A stretch of DNA of 64,000 nt from Pantoea sp. Lij88 (GTDB lineage Bacteria; Pseudomonadota; Gammaproteobacteria; Enterobacterales; Enterobacteriaceae). Below are positions 8,598 through 18,600 of the stretch, one piece after another (the stretch's first letter is position 1; every line of letters starts with the position of its first letter). The position numbers and the translations under genes are program-made. The DNA lies in NCBI RefSeq assembly GCF_030062155.1, contig NZ_CP118269.1, forward strand, positions 1,612,001 through 1,676,000, in the 5' to 3' direction. The notes below the pieces were generated by a model. The model made no database searches, was not told the origin of the DNA, and saw only the letters and a program-made list of their open reading frames with translations.

Positions 8598-10052
8598 CTA
8601 CCTGAAAGGCGGCTCATTAAACGTCCGCAGCTTACGCGAATGCAGCTTGTCGCCCTCGGCGCGCAGCAGCTCAACCGCGTGGATACCGATCTGCAGATGC
8701 TCCGAAATTGCGCCCTCATAGAAGCGGTTCGCCTGACCTGGCAGTTTGATCTCGCCGTGCAGCGGTTTGTCGGAAACGCACAGCAGCGTGCCGTAGGGCA
8801 CACGGAAACGATAACCCTGCGCGGCAATGGTGGCGCTCTCCATATCGACCGCGACCGCGCGGCTCAGGTTAAAGCGCAGTGCCGACGCAGAGTAGCGTAA
8901 CTCCCAGTTGCGATCGTCGGTGGTCACCACGGTGCCGGTGCGCAGCCGCTGTTTCACCTCTTCGCCTGGCATGCCGCTTACCGATTTGGTGGCGTCATAC
9001 AGTGCGCGCTGCACTTCGGCAATGCTGGGCACCGGGATGTCTGGCGGGAGCACGCTGTCGAGCACGTGATCGTCACGCAGATAGGCGTGAGCCAGCACAT
9101 AATCGCCGATTCGCTGACTTTCACGCAGGCCACCACAGTGACCAATCATCAGCCAGGCATGCGGACGCATCACCGCCAGATGATCGCAGATGGTTTTGGC
9201 ATTCGACGGGCCGACACCGATGTTAATCAGCGTAATACCCCGGCGATTCGGTGAGGTGAGATGCCAGGCCGGCATCTGGTGCTTCTTCCACGCCAGATCG
9301 GAAAGCATCGACTCGCTGTCGGCGGTGTCGGCGGTCAGCACGACATCACCGGCGCAGGCCAGACTGTCGTACGGCGTACTGGGATCGCGCACCTGCTCGA
9401 TTGCCCAGCGCACAAACTCATCAACATAGCGGGTGTAGTTGGTGAACAGCACAAACGGCTGGAAGTGCTCGACGCTGGTGCCGGTGTAGTGACGCAGGCG
9501 CGCCAGCGAGAAGTCGGTGCGCAACGCGTCGAAATGCGACAGCGGGAATTTGGCATCGGCGTGGAACAGACCATCGGTGGTCTCATCGCCAATCTGCGAC
9601 AGTTCGGTGGTCGGGAAGTGGCGCGCGATACCGGCGCTCATGGTGCGATCCAGTGACAGGTCGGAGCCGTCGATCACGTAAGGATAGGGGATCTCCTGGC
9701 TGGACGGCACCACGTCGATCTCCAGCTCATACTCCTTCTCCAGCATCTGAAGCTGTTCCGAAATGTAGTGACGCAGCAACGCCGGGCGGGTGACGGTGGT
9801 GCTGTAGCTGCCGGTGTGGGTGAAACGTCCCCAGGCTCGCGTGCGATTCTGCTGCGGACCTTCGCCGTGCCAGCTGATGCGCAGCTCCGGGTAGACAAAC
9901 AGTCCTTTCGCCCGATCGGCCTCATCCGGCAGCGTGCCGTTTTCGGTAAAGGCTTTAATCGCCGCGCGCAGCGCATCGACGGCGCCATCGTACAGACGTT
10001 CAAGTTCATCCAGCGCCTGCTGGCTGGTCAGGTTTTTCCGTAGTGTCGGCAT
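8598..10052 (-). CDS. amn: AMP nucleosidase
   Basis: Amn hydrolyses AMP to adenine and ribose 5-phosphate in the cytosol. The 484-residue product matches E. coli Amn in length and nearly word for word over the C-terminal nucleoside-phosphorylase-like domain (INIGVGPSNAKTICDHLAV, MIGHCGGLRESQ, VAVDMESATIAAQGYRF, LCVSDKPLHGEIKLPGQANR). The start at 10052 (MPTLRKNL) is preceded by AAGGAG at ideal spacing; an upstream ATG at 10079 is less likely. In E. coli amn lies near yeeO, and the MATE gene at 10518 keeps that neighbourhood. Confidence 0.97.
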   Translation of the reverse strand: MPTLRKNLTSQQALDELERLYDGAVDALRAAIKAFTENGTLPDEADRAKGLFVYPELRISWHGEGPQQNRTRAWGRFTHTGSYSTTVTRPALLRHYISEQLQMLEKEYELEIDVVPSSQEIPYPYVIDGSDLSLDRTMSAGIARHFPTTELSQIGDETTDGLFHADAKFPLSHFDALRTDFSLARLRHYTGTSVEHFQPFVLFTNYTRYVDEFVRWAIEQVRDPSTPYDSLACAGDVVLTADTADSESMLSDLAWKKHQMPAWHLTSPNRRGITLINIGVGPSNAKTICDHLAVMRPHAWLMIGHCGGLRESQRIGDYVLAHAYLRDDHVLDSVLPPDIPVPSIAEVQRALYDATKSVSGMPGEEVKQRLRTGTVVTTDDRNWELRYSASALRFNLSRAVAVDMESATIAAQGYRFRVPYGTLLCVSDKPLHGEIKLPGQANRFYEGAISEHLQIGIHAVELLRAEGDKLHSRKLRTFNEPPFR

Positions 10053-10517
10053 GGTTTCTCCTTCCATTTTTTTCCGCAATTTGCCCCAAGCTTAGCGGGT
10101 TTGTTAGAGAGATTGGTGAAGAATCTGTGATCGCCTTTTTTTTGCGCTAACGACGCAGAAAATCTGAGCAGTGCGGTTTTAAAAGAAAATCCGGCGCGCT
10201 GAAATCCATTAAGAAAATCTTTACTATTTCAGCAGAGATATCATCTCTTTCAGACGCTCTTCAGGTGACAGCAGTGAGGCAAAGCAACCCGCAGCAAAGT
10301 ATTAACATCCGATCATAACCGCAGGGAAATAATCAGCTTTGCTACAGCGGGCGGGGCAGGGAGGCAGAATCTGCCGTTACGGGATTAAAAAGTTTGTAAC
10401 CATGATTAATTTGCGCCGGAAAGACTTTGCATATTTCTCTGCCCCCTATCATCATTAGATCTCCTGTCCAGTCTCTTCTGATTTGGTAATCCTTTGCAAA
10501 ATCCCGGCGTAGCAGTG
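10053..10517. other. Divergent promoter region between amn and the MATE exporter
   Basis: No gene is seen. An inverted repeat GCTGAAAT/ATTTCAGC with a 20-base loop lies at about 10199-10234. No recognised operator or riboswitch was found. Confidence 0.5.
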
Positions 10518-11927
10518 ATGCAGGCGATCAGGCGCACGGCGTGGTATCCGAAACGCCGCTCTTATCGCACGCTCTACTGGCGTGAAATATCGCCATTAGC
10601 AGTGCCTATCTTTTTCGAGAACGCCTGTGTGCTGTTGATGGGCGTACTGAGCACCTTCCTGGTCAGCTGGCTGGGTAAAGAGGCGATGGCGGGCGTCGGC
10701 CTGGCCGACAGCTTCAACATGGTGATCATCTCGTTCTTTGCTGCCATCGATCTCGGTACCACGGTGGTGGTGGCGTTCAGCCTGGCAAAACGCAACGGCA
10801 AGCGCGCCCGCGCCGCTACGCGTCAGTCGCTGGCCATGATGACGATTCTCGCCTTTGTGCTGGTGATCGCCATTGAGTTCTGGGGCCATCTGATCGTGGA
10901 TGCGATAGCCGGTGCTGCCGATCCCAAAGTCAAAGCGCTGGCGCTGAGCTATCTGCAGACCTCCGCCTGGAGCTATCCGGCGGCCGCCATCACGCTGATC
11001 GGCAGCGGGGCGCTGCGCGGTGCAGGCAACACCAAAATTCCGATGCTGATTAACGGCGGTATGAACATCCTCAACATCATCATCAGTAGCGTGCTGATTT
11101 ATGGCTGCTTCTCGTGGGAGGGGTTGGGGTTTGTCGGTGCCGGACTTGGACTGACTATTACCCGTTATATCGGGGCGATCGCGGTGATTTACGTGCTGAT
11201 GATCGGCTTCAACGCCTCCTTGAAAATCACGCTGTCGAGCTATTTCCGGCGCTGGAACAGCAGCATTCTGATGGAAGTTTTGGGCATCGGTGTGCCTGCC
11301 AGTATCGAGTCCGTGCTGTTCAACGGCGGTAAACTGCTGACCCAGGTGTTCGTGGCAGGGATGGGGACCAGCGAGATCGCCGGTAACTTTATCGCCTTCT
11401 CGGTAGCCTCGCTGATCAACCTGCCGGGCAATGCCCTGGGTTCCGCCTCGACCATTATTACCGGCACCCGTCTGGGCAGGAATCAGGTGTTTCAGGCGGA
11501 ACGCCAGGTGCGGCATGTCTTCTGGCTGGCGACGTTGTGTCTGAGCGCGATCGCGCTGCTGACGGTGCCGCTGGCCGGGTTGCTGGCGCGCTTCTACACC
11601 AGCGATCCGGAAGTGATTAATGTGACGAAGCATCTGCTGTGGCTTAACGCGCTGTTTATGCCGCTGTGGGCCGCGTCCTGGGTGCTGCCCGCCGGACTCA
11701 AGGGCGCACGCGATGCGCGCTACACCATGTATGTCTCGATGTTCAGTATGTGGGGCGCGCGCGTGGTGGTCGGTTACGTGCTCGGCATTGTGCTGGGGAT
11801 GGGCGTCACCGGTGTCTGGCTGGGGATGTTCCTCGACTGGACGGTGCGCGGCATCTTCTTCTGGTGGCGACTCAACAGCGGCAAGTGGCTTAACCGCTAT
11901 CGCAAGATGATCGCTAAAACAGGGTAG
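10518..11927 (+). CDS. MATE-family efflux transporter (YeeO-like)
   Basis: This is a polytopic inner-membrane protein of about 469 residues with the two-bundle MATE layout. Visible family segments are FENACVLLMGVLSTFLVSW, GSGALRGAGNTKIPM, GVPASIESVLFNGG and WVLPAGLKGARDARYTMY. Gene order beside amn resembles E. coli, where YeeO exports FMN/FAD, so this may be its counterpart. The start is uncertain: ATG 10518 has no good Shine-Dalgarno sequence, and a TTG at 10494 would extend it by eight residues. Export substrate is not provable from sequence. Confidence 0.85.
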   Translation: MQAIRRTAWYPKRRSYRTLYWREISPLAVPIFFENACVLLMGVLSTFLVSWLGKEAMAGVGLADSFNMVIISFFAAIDLGTTVVVAFSLAKRNGKRARAATRQSLAMMTILAFVLVIAIEFWGHLIVDAIAGAADPKVKALALSYLQTSAWSYPAAAITLIGSGALRGAGNTKIPMLINGGMNILNIIISSVLIYGCFSWEGLGFVGAGLGLTITRYIGAIAVIYVLMIGFNASLKITLSSYFRRWNSSILMEVLGIGVPASIESVLFNGGKLLTQVFVAGMGTSEIAGNFIAFSVASLINLPGNALGSASTIITGTRLGRNQVFQAERQVRHVFWLATLCLSAIALLTVPLAGLLARFYTSDPEVINVTKHLLWLNALFMPLWAASWVLPAGLKGARDARYTMYVSMFSMWGARVVVGYVLGIVLGMGVTGVWLGMFLDWTVRGIFFWWRLNSGKWLNRYRKMIAKTG

Positions 11928-12122
11928 CACTCGCTTTATGCCTTCCCCCGGCACAGGGGGAGGGCGCTGAATCTCATCTCCCCATCCAAAAATAACATCT
12001 TCGTCACATCTCCAGACTTCCGATCCGATTTTCAGTCAGTTGCACAAAGCCAGACTCCTCAGACAGGATTAGCGTAATGCCTGCTGCGCACTGACGCAGA
12101 CAATACTTATAAAGGTGACCCT

Positions 12123-13235
12123 ATGATCCGTCTGAAAACGGCGCTGGCACTCCTGCCGCTGCTGTGTAGCTGCCCGCTGTGGGCGACAACCTTTGTCTAT
12201 GTGTCGAATGCCGAATCCGGCACCGTTTCCCGCTATCAGCTGAGTGAGGCGAACGGCAGCCTGCAATGGCGGGGCGATACGCCTGCCGGGAAAAAGATCA
12301 TGCCGCTGGCGGCCAGCCCGAATGGTAAACGGCTCTATGGCGCGCTGCGCAGTCCGCCTTATTCGATCATCAGCTGGCGCGTCACTGGGCCGCATGGTGA
12401 TTTGCAGAAACTGGCGGTAACGCCGGTTAAGGCCAGCTTTCCGTGGATCACCACCGACAGGAGCGGGCGCTATCTGCTGGGGGCCTCTTATGACAGCGAT
12501 ATCGTCACCAGCAACCGGATTGATGACAAAGGGATTGTGACACCCCAGGTCACGGGCGAGGTGAAAACCGGGCCACACGCCCATTCGGTGATCACTGACG
12601 TCAGCAACCATTCGCTCTACGTTGGCAACCTGGGCGCGGATCGGGTGCTGCAATATGCTTTTGCCAGTGACGGGGCCATCACGCCGCTGGGGACCGGTTT
12701 TGTTCAGGGCGAGAAGAACAGCGGTGCGCGGCATTCGGTGATATCGCCGGACAATCGCTTCCTTTATAACCTCGCGGAGATGAGCGGCACTATCACGCAG
12801 TTCCGGCGCGCTGCGGATGGCACGCTGACGGAGCTGAAACGCTGGCCGAATGCGGTGGCGAAGAAATATAACCTGCAGCATGGCGAGCAGCGCCCGGCGG
12901 GCTATAGCGATCCGACACCGCGCATCTGGGCGGCAGACATCAAAATCACGCCGGACGGGCAATTTATCTATGTGAGCGAGCGCACCTCCAGCACCGTCAG
13001 CGGCTACCGGGTTGATAAACAGTCGGGTGAGTTAACACTGATCGGCAGCTGGCCGGTAGAAAAACAGCCGCGCAGTATCGCGATTGATGCGCAGGGCAAA
13101 TGGCTGATCGTGAGCGGAGAGAAGAGCGCCGTGATTGGCAGCTATGCCATCGATCCCGCCAGCGGCGAACTGAAACGGATCGCTGAAGCGCCGGCCGGTA
13201 AAGGCGCGAACTGGGTGACGCTGATAACGCAGTAA
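12123..13235 (+). CDS. Secreted lactonase-family beta-propeller protein
   Basis: This 370-residue protein has a Sec signal peptide (MIRLKTALALLPLLCSC, cleavage probably after PLWA) followed by seven-bladed-propeller repeats. They recall the 6-phosphogluconolactonase/YbhE family: repeated FVYVSNAESGTVSRY, SVISPDNRFLYN, ITPDGQFIYVSERTSSTVSGY and SIDP-like blade motifs, ending GKGANWVTLI. It is probably periplasmic, unlike cytosolic Pgl, so a role in the pentose phosphate pathway is unlikely. Substrate unknown. It appears to be a single-gene transcript. Confidence 0.8.
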   Translation: MIRLKTALALLPLLCSCPLWATTFVYVSNAESGTVSRYQLSEANGSLQWRGDTPAGKKIMPLAASPNGKRLYGALRSPPYSIISWRVTGPHGDLQKLAVTPVKASFPWITTDRSGRYLLGASYDSDIVTSNRIDDKGIVTPQVTGEVKTGPHAHSVITDVSNHSLYVGNLGADRVLQYAFASDGAITPLGTGFVQGEKNSGARHSVISPDNRFLYNLAEMSGTITQFRRAADGTLTELKRWPNAVAKKYNLQHGEQRPAGYSDPTPRIWAADIKITPDGQFIYVSERTSSTVSGYRVDKQSGELTLIGSWPVEKQPRSIAIDAQGKWLIVSGEKSAVIGSYAIDPASGELKRIAEAPAGKGANWVTLITQ

Positions 13236-13382
13236 ACGTATGGGAGCCAGTGTCTGAAGCTGGCTACACAATCAGGCAGGTGGCTTATGCCATTTCCGGC
13301 ATAAGCAGCGCAGAAATTTTTGCTTCAGATTGCGCGCATAAGCAGGTTTACTCAGGTCATCAACCGATGCGGAGAACCTGAG

Positions 13383-13538
13383 ATGAAACAGAAACTGATA
13401 GCCTGGTTTGAACAGCTGCTGAACGGCTCTGCGGCGGATGCGCACAGCCATGACATTAACGTTGAACTGCTGCTGCCGCTCAGCCAGCTGTATGGACTGG
13501 AATATTATCCGGCTGTGCATCGTTACCATGAAAAATAA
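13383..13538 (+). CDS. Small hypothetical protein, 51 residues
   Basis: The ATG at 13383 is preceded by GGAG eight bases upstream, and a strong terminator follows 19 bases after the stop, so this is probably a real gene. The protein (start MKQKLIAWFEQLLNG, end VHRYHEK) is short and amphipathic, with three histidines near its centre and no membrane segment. No family is recognised. Confidence 0.6.
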   Translation: MKQKLIAWFEQLLNGSAADAHSHDINVELLLPLSQLYGLEYYPAVHRYHEK

Positions 13539-13556
13539 TGGTTGTTTTGTCTGGTT

Positions 13557-13584
13557 AAAGGCCCGCTGCTATGCGGGCCTTTTT
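13557..13584 (+). terminator. Rho-independent terminator
   Basis: AAAGGCCCGC-tgctat-GCGGGCCTTTTT: a ten-base stem with a U tract after the 51-residue protein gene. Confidence 0.9.
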
Positions 13585-13941
13585 GCGTTCTGGGGTGAGA
13601 TAACAACCATCAGCGCTCATTACGAAAAACAGCCACCTCATCGCCTTTCATCCCCCTTAATACCCCAGCGCGGTTACATGAATGAGTAATCCTGTGCGGA
13701 TGAATAGTCATAATTGCGTGTTTTTGCATTCATTCCCTTAACATTCATAAAACCCCCCACTCTCAAAGAAAGTGGTCAAAAAGCGGTGAATTTGCCTTAG
13801 AAAACAATATGTCACTGGGAATTTTACTTTTTCCATCAGGAGGTTGTTATTTTAAGTCAATAAGGAACTTCTGATTATTAAGGTGGTAATCTGCACGCCT
13901 GTGCTTACACAAACCTTACAATAAGCGTTGTTAACCCTTCG
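13585..13941. other. AT-rich leader region upstream of the CDI operon
   Basis: This spacer is AT-rich compared with the flanking core. It holds no supported gene and presumably contains the cdiB promoter. An AGGAGG at about 13839 is not followed by a usable start codon. No operator is recognised. Confidence 0.5.
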
Positions 13942-15609
13942 ATGAAAATGCCTGAAACAGGGAAGTGGCTGGTTTTCGGAGCCAGTTTGTTTATCAGCAA
14001 TCTCATGGCTGCGCCGGTTACGCCTGGCGACCTTGACGCTATTCAAAATCAGCAGCAGCAGCGCCTGGAGCAGAACCAGCAGCAGCGTGATGCTTTAACA
14101 CAGGCGCACCAGGTTGAGCTGCAAACAACGGCGTCGGCGCCTGCCAGCGGTCCCTGTTTTGATATTCGGCAGATTATTCTGCAACAGGCGACATTAATCG
14201 CGCCGGATAAGCAGGCGAAACTCGTCGCGCCCTATATCAATCAGTGTCTGAGTCTGGCGCGCATTAATCAGCTGGTACGCGACATATCAGAATGGTATGT
14301 CCAGCGCGGATATATCACCAGCCGGGCTTTCCTGACAGAACAGAACCTTTCTCACGGCGTTTTGACTGTCACCGTGCTGGAGGGAAGGCTGGAAGAGATT
14401 CGTTTGCAGGGGGCCAGTTCACGTCAGTTGAAAATGGCATTCCCGACCGGTGCCGGTCGTATTTTAAATTTACGCGACATTGAGCAGGGTATGGAGCAGA
14501 TAAACCGGCTACGCACCACACCGGTTCAGATTGAAATCATCCCATCGGCTAAGCCCGGTTATTCCATTGTCAATCTGACCAGTAAACCTGAATTTCCTCT
14601 GACGCTGGGCCTGAATATGGACAACAGCGGCCAGCGAAGCACAGGCATTGGTCAGCTCTCCGCCTCGCTGGTGGGCAACGACCTGCTGGGTGTTGCCGAT
14701 CGCTGGTTTGTCAGCGGTGGCCGCAGCAGCGCGTTCAGCGACTGGCGCGATGCGCAAAATTTCCAGGCGGGCGTCAGCGTGCCTTATGGCTATGGACTGC
14801 TGGATTACAGCTATAGCTGGAGCAACTATCACAGCCGCTTTAACGCCAATAATTTCGACTGGTATAGCAACGGCGATAACATCTCTAACCGCCTCAGCGG
14901 CTCGTGGGTGCTGTTCCGCAACGGGGATATCAAAACCGGTGTTCAGGCGGGTCTGAACCATTACGTCAGCCATAACTGGCTGAACCAGACGCTGCTGCAA
15001 AGCAGCAGCCGCAAAATGACCAGCCTGCAGATTGGCTTTAACCATACGCAAAAAGTCGCAGGCGGGGTTGCCACGATCAACCCGATGCTGAGCCGTGGGA
15101 TGCCGTGGTTCAATGCCGAAAGCGACAGCGGTAAAAGCGACGATTTACCGAAAGCTGAATTCCGCAAATGGAGTGTCAGCAGCAGCTACCAGCGGCCGGT
15201 GACTCAGAAGATATGGTGGCTCAGCAGCTTTTACGCCCAGTGGTCGCCCGATCGTCTGTATGGCAGTGAACGTCTGACGATTGGGGGTGAGAGCTCGGTT
15301 CGCGGTTACAAAGAACAATACCTGTCCGGCGATGTTGGCGGCTACCTGCGCAACGAACTCAATTACACGCTGTTTACCCTGCCCGCCATTGGCGAGGTCA
15401 GTACCACGCTGGCACTGGATGGGGGGTGGCTGCAGAGCGACAAACAGGATCGCTATGCAGCTGGCACGCTGTGGGGCAGTTCGCTGGGGCTTGGCACCCG
15501 AAACGCCCACGTCTCTACTCAGCTGTCGCTGGGCATCCCCGTCAGCTATCCCGATTACCTTGCGCCTGATCGCCTCAGCGTTTACGCGCGTATTGGACTC
15601 GTTTTCTAA
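13942..15609 (+). CDS. cdiB: CdiB: two-partner-secretion outer-membrane transporter
   Basis: The 555-residue protein belongs to the ShlB/FhaC/HecB TpsB family, which exports the partner TpsA across the outer membrane. After a signal peptide (to about ISNLMAAP) and a Gln-rich linker come a POTRA region (CFDIRQIILQQATLI ... ITSRAFLTEQNLSHG) and a 16-strand barrel containing the VRGY motif in GGESSVRGYKEQYL, essential in this family. It ends in Phe, as outer-membrane barrels do. The gene is 15 bases upstream of cdiA and clearly co-transcribed. The ribosome-binding site before ATG 13942 is weak. Confidence 0.95.
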   Translation: MKMPETGKWLVFGASLFISNLMAAPVTPGDLDAIQNQQQQRLEQNQQQRDALTQAHQVELQTTASAPASGPCFDIRQIILQQATLIAPDKQAKLVAPYINQCLSLARINQLVRDISEWYVQRGYITSRAFLTEQNLSHGVLTVTVLEGRLEEIRLQGASSRQLKMAFPTGAGRILNLRDIEQGMEQINRLRTTPVQIEIIPSAKPGYSIVNLTSKPEFPLTLGLNMDNSGQRSTGIGQLSASLVGNDLLGVADRWFVSGGRSSAFSDWRDAQNFQAGVSVPYGYGLLDYSYSWSNYHSRFNANNFDWYSNGDNISNRLSGSWVLFRNGDIKTGVQAGLNHYVSHNWLNQTLLQSSSRKMTSLQIGFNHTQKVAGGVATINPMLSRGMPWFNAESDSGKSDDLPKAEFRKWSVSSSYQRPVTQKIWWLSSFYAQWSPDRLYGSERLTIGGESSVRGYKEQYLSGDVGGYLRNELNYTLFTLPAIGEVSTTLALDGGWLQSDKQDRYAAGTLWGSSLGLGTRNAHVSTQLSLGIPVSYPDYLAPDRLSVYARIGLVF

Positions 15610-15624
15610 AAAAAGGCCCCGATT

Positions 15625-18600
15625 ATGGATGATCAATTAGCGCTTTCACTGCCGCGTCGTCTCCTGAGCTATCTCATCTGCTCGATGATCGCTTTTCAGC
15701 CCCTGCTGCCCGCCTTTTCGGCTGCGATAACGCCTGTAACACAGGGTACTCAGGTCGATGCTGCCGGTAATGGCGTGCCGGTCATCAACATCGCGACGCC
15801 GAATGCGTCAGGCCTGTCACACAACCAGTATCAGAATTACAACGTCGGCCAGGAAGGGCTGATTCTGAATAACGCAACCGGCCGGTTGACGCAGACACAA
15901 CTGGGTGGACTCGTTCAGAACAACCCGAATCTGAAAGCGGGGCAGGAAGCCCGGGCGATCATCAACGAGGTGGTCGGGGCCAACCGTTCCCAGCTTCAGG
16001 GCTACACCGAAGTGGCGGGTAAAGCGGCAAACGTTATGGTCGCCAACCCCTATGGCATTACCTGTAACGGCTGCGGTTTTATCAATACGCCCAACGTTAC
16101 GCTGACTACCGGTAAGCCGCAGCTGGATGCACAGGGCAATCTGCAATCGCTGGAAGTGACGAAGGGTGCCATCAGCATTGAGGGTAAAGGGCTGGATGGC
16201 AGCCAGGCTGATGCGGTCTCGATCATCGCGCGCGCAACAGAAATCAACGCGGGCATTCATGCCAAAGATCTCAATGTGACGCTGGGCGCAAACCGGGTCG
16301 GTGCTGATGGCAGCGTGACACCCATTGCGGGCGCGGGGGCTGCGCCATCGGTCGCCGTGGATACCGGCGCGCTGGGCGGCATGTACGCAAACCGCATCCA
16401 TCTGGTCTCCAGCGAAAATGGCGTGGGCGTTAATCTCGGCAACCTCAATGCCCGCCAGGGCGATATGGTGCTGGATGCGCAGGGTCGGTTAAGCATCAAC
16501 AACAGCCTGACCAGCGGCACGCTGAATGCAAAAGGCAGCAGCATCGCCCTGCAGGGAGAACATAAAGCCGGCGGCAACGTCGCGCTGACTGCGCAGCAGG
16601 ATATCGCCTTAAATGGAGCCTCGTTGGGCAGCGACGCCTCACTGGATCTCAACAGTCAGGGCAGTATCACGCTCAAAGGCAGCAGCGTAAAAGCGGGCCA
16701 GAATGTGCGGCTCAACAGTGGCAGCCAGAGTGTTGATAACAGCAGCAGCGGTAGTGCGGTAGACGCGCTACAGCTCTCTGCCTCATCTCAGCTGGACAAT
16801 GCCGGGCAACTCGCCGCAGCAAAAACACTCGATATCCAGGCTGCACAGATCACTAACAGTGGCAGCCTGGCCAGTAATGGGGACGTGCAGGTTCGCACTA
16901 ACACCCTGCAACAGAACGGTAAGCTGCTGGCACAGGGTAAAAATACGGTAGTAGTCAGTGGACTGCTGAATAACCGCGATGAAATCAGTGGCGGCGACCT
17001 GAACATCCAAAGCGGGAGCCTTGATAACAGTGGCAAGTTGATCGGTCAGCGTCTGCAAATCGATGCCCCAATCCTGAATAACAGCGGCGCGATGGTGAGT
17101 AATGGCGAAGTCGTGATTAACAGCGATACGTTGCAACAAAACGGCTCGCTTTCGGCCGGGGGGAACGCGCAACTGACCGCGCGTAACTGGCTGGAAAATC
17201 AGGGAGCCATCAGCAGTCAGAACGCCCTGATTATGAACAGCGCCCAGCTGCGGAACTCAGGGTCATTAATCGCACCCAATCTGACCCTGACCGCCGGTCA
17301 AATCAGTAATGGCGGCCTGGTTCAGGGCAATACGCTGCTCTCTTTCAATACCGGACAGCTGGATAACCTGGCTGCGGGCACGATCAGCTCCGATAACGAT
17401 TTTGGGCTTGCGCTGCCCCAGCTTAATAACAGCGGATTGATCACCAGCGGCAAAACACTGACGGTCTCTGGCGAACAGCTGAATAACAGCGGAGAGATCA
17501 ACGCTGCCAGCCTGAACACCACCCTCAAAAATTTACATAATCAGCAGGGCGGTAAATTGCTGGCTGATGATCAGCTCCGGTTGCAGGGTGATGCGCTGAA
17601 CAATCAGGGAACGATGGCTGCCGGAACGCTGAAAAGTGATGTCAGCCAGGTGACTAACAGCGGGACGGTCCAGGGCGATAAGGCATTATCGTTGCAGGGC
17701 AGCGCGTTGACCAACAGCGGCACGCTGCTCAGCGCGGGCCAGCTGAGTGTGCAACAGCAGACGCTGGACAACAGCGGACTAATGCAGGGTAAACAGTTGA
17801 CAGTGAAGGCTGACCGCTGGCAGAACAGCGGCAATGCCCTGAGCGAAGCCGACGCCGATCTGCAAAGCGGCACCCTGGACAATGGCGGCAAAATTCTGGG
17901 ACAGCAGGGCATCGCGCTGAAAGCGAACCACACCGATAACAGCGGCTGGCTGATTGCCCAGGCGCTGACGCTGCGTGGCGACATGATTAACAGTGGCCTG
18001 ATTCAGGGTAATCAGCAGATTACGCTGGCAGGTAACCAGCTGGACAATCAGCAGGGCGGCCAGTTGCTGAGTGACGGTACGCTGAAGGGTGACTTCACTT
18101 CACTGACAAACCACGGTGCCATGCAGGCCGGGGAGATGACGTTAAACGCCGGGACATTGCAGAACGGCGGCACAGTTCGCGTCGGCAAAGCCTTAAACGC
18201 TGTGATTAACGGTGCGCTGACGAACAGCGGAAGTCTGCTCAGCCAGCAGCAGATGAATCTGCAGGCAGCGGAGATTGATAATCAGGGCACCCTGGCGGCG
18301 GATAACCTCAGCCTGCATGCGCCAGTACTCAGTAACGCGGGTCTGCTGCAGGGCAACAGCACCTTAACGCTCGATCATCAGCAGATCCACAACCTCCATG
18401 ATGGCCAGTTAATCGCCGGGAGTCCGCTGACGCTGACGTCAGATCAGCTGGATAACGACGGGTTGCTGCAGGTTAACGGTGCGCTGACGGTCAACGGTAA
18501 CCGTCTCAACAACAGCGGACGTCTGCTGAGCGATGACCTCAATCTTCAGATTGCCGATACGCTGAATAACAGCGGAACGGGTCAGATCGTGACCGGCCAT

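Noticed and set aside
10596..11954. 452-codon minus-strand frame opposite the MATE exporter
   Set aside because: It is His/Gln/Arg-rich mirror coding of a membrane protein; the plus strand encodes a clear MATE transporter.
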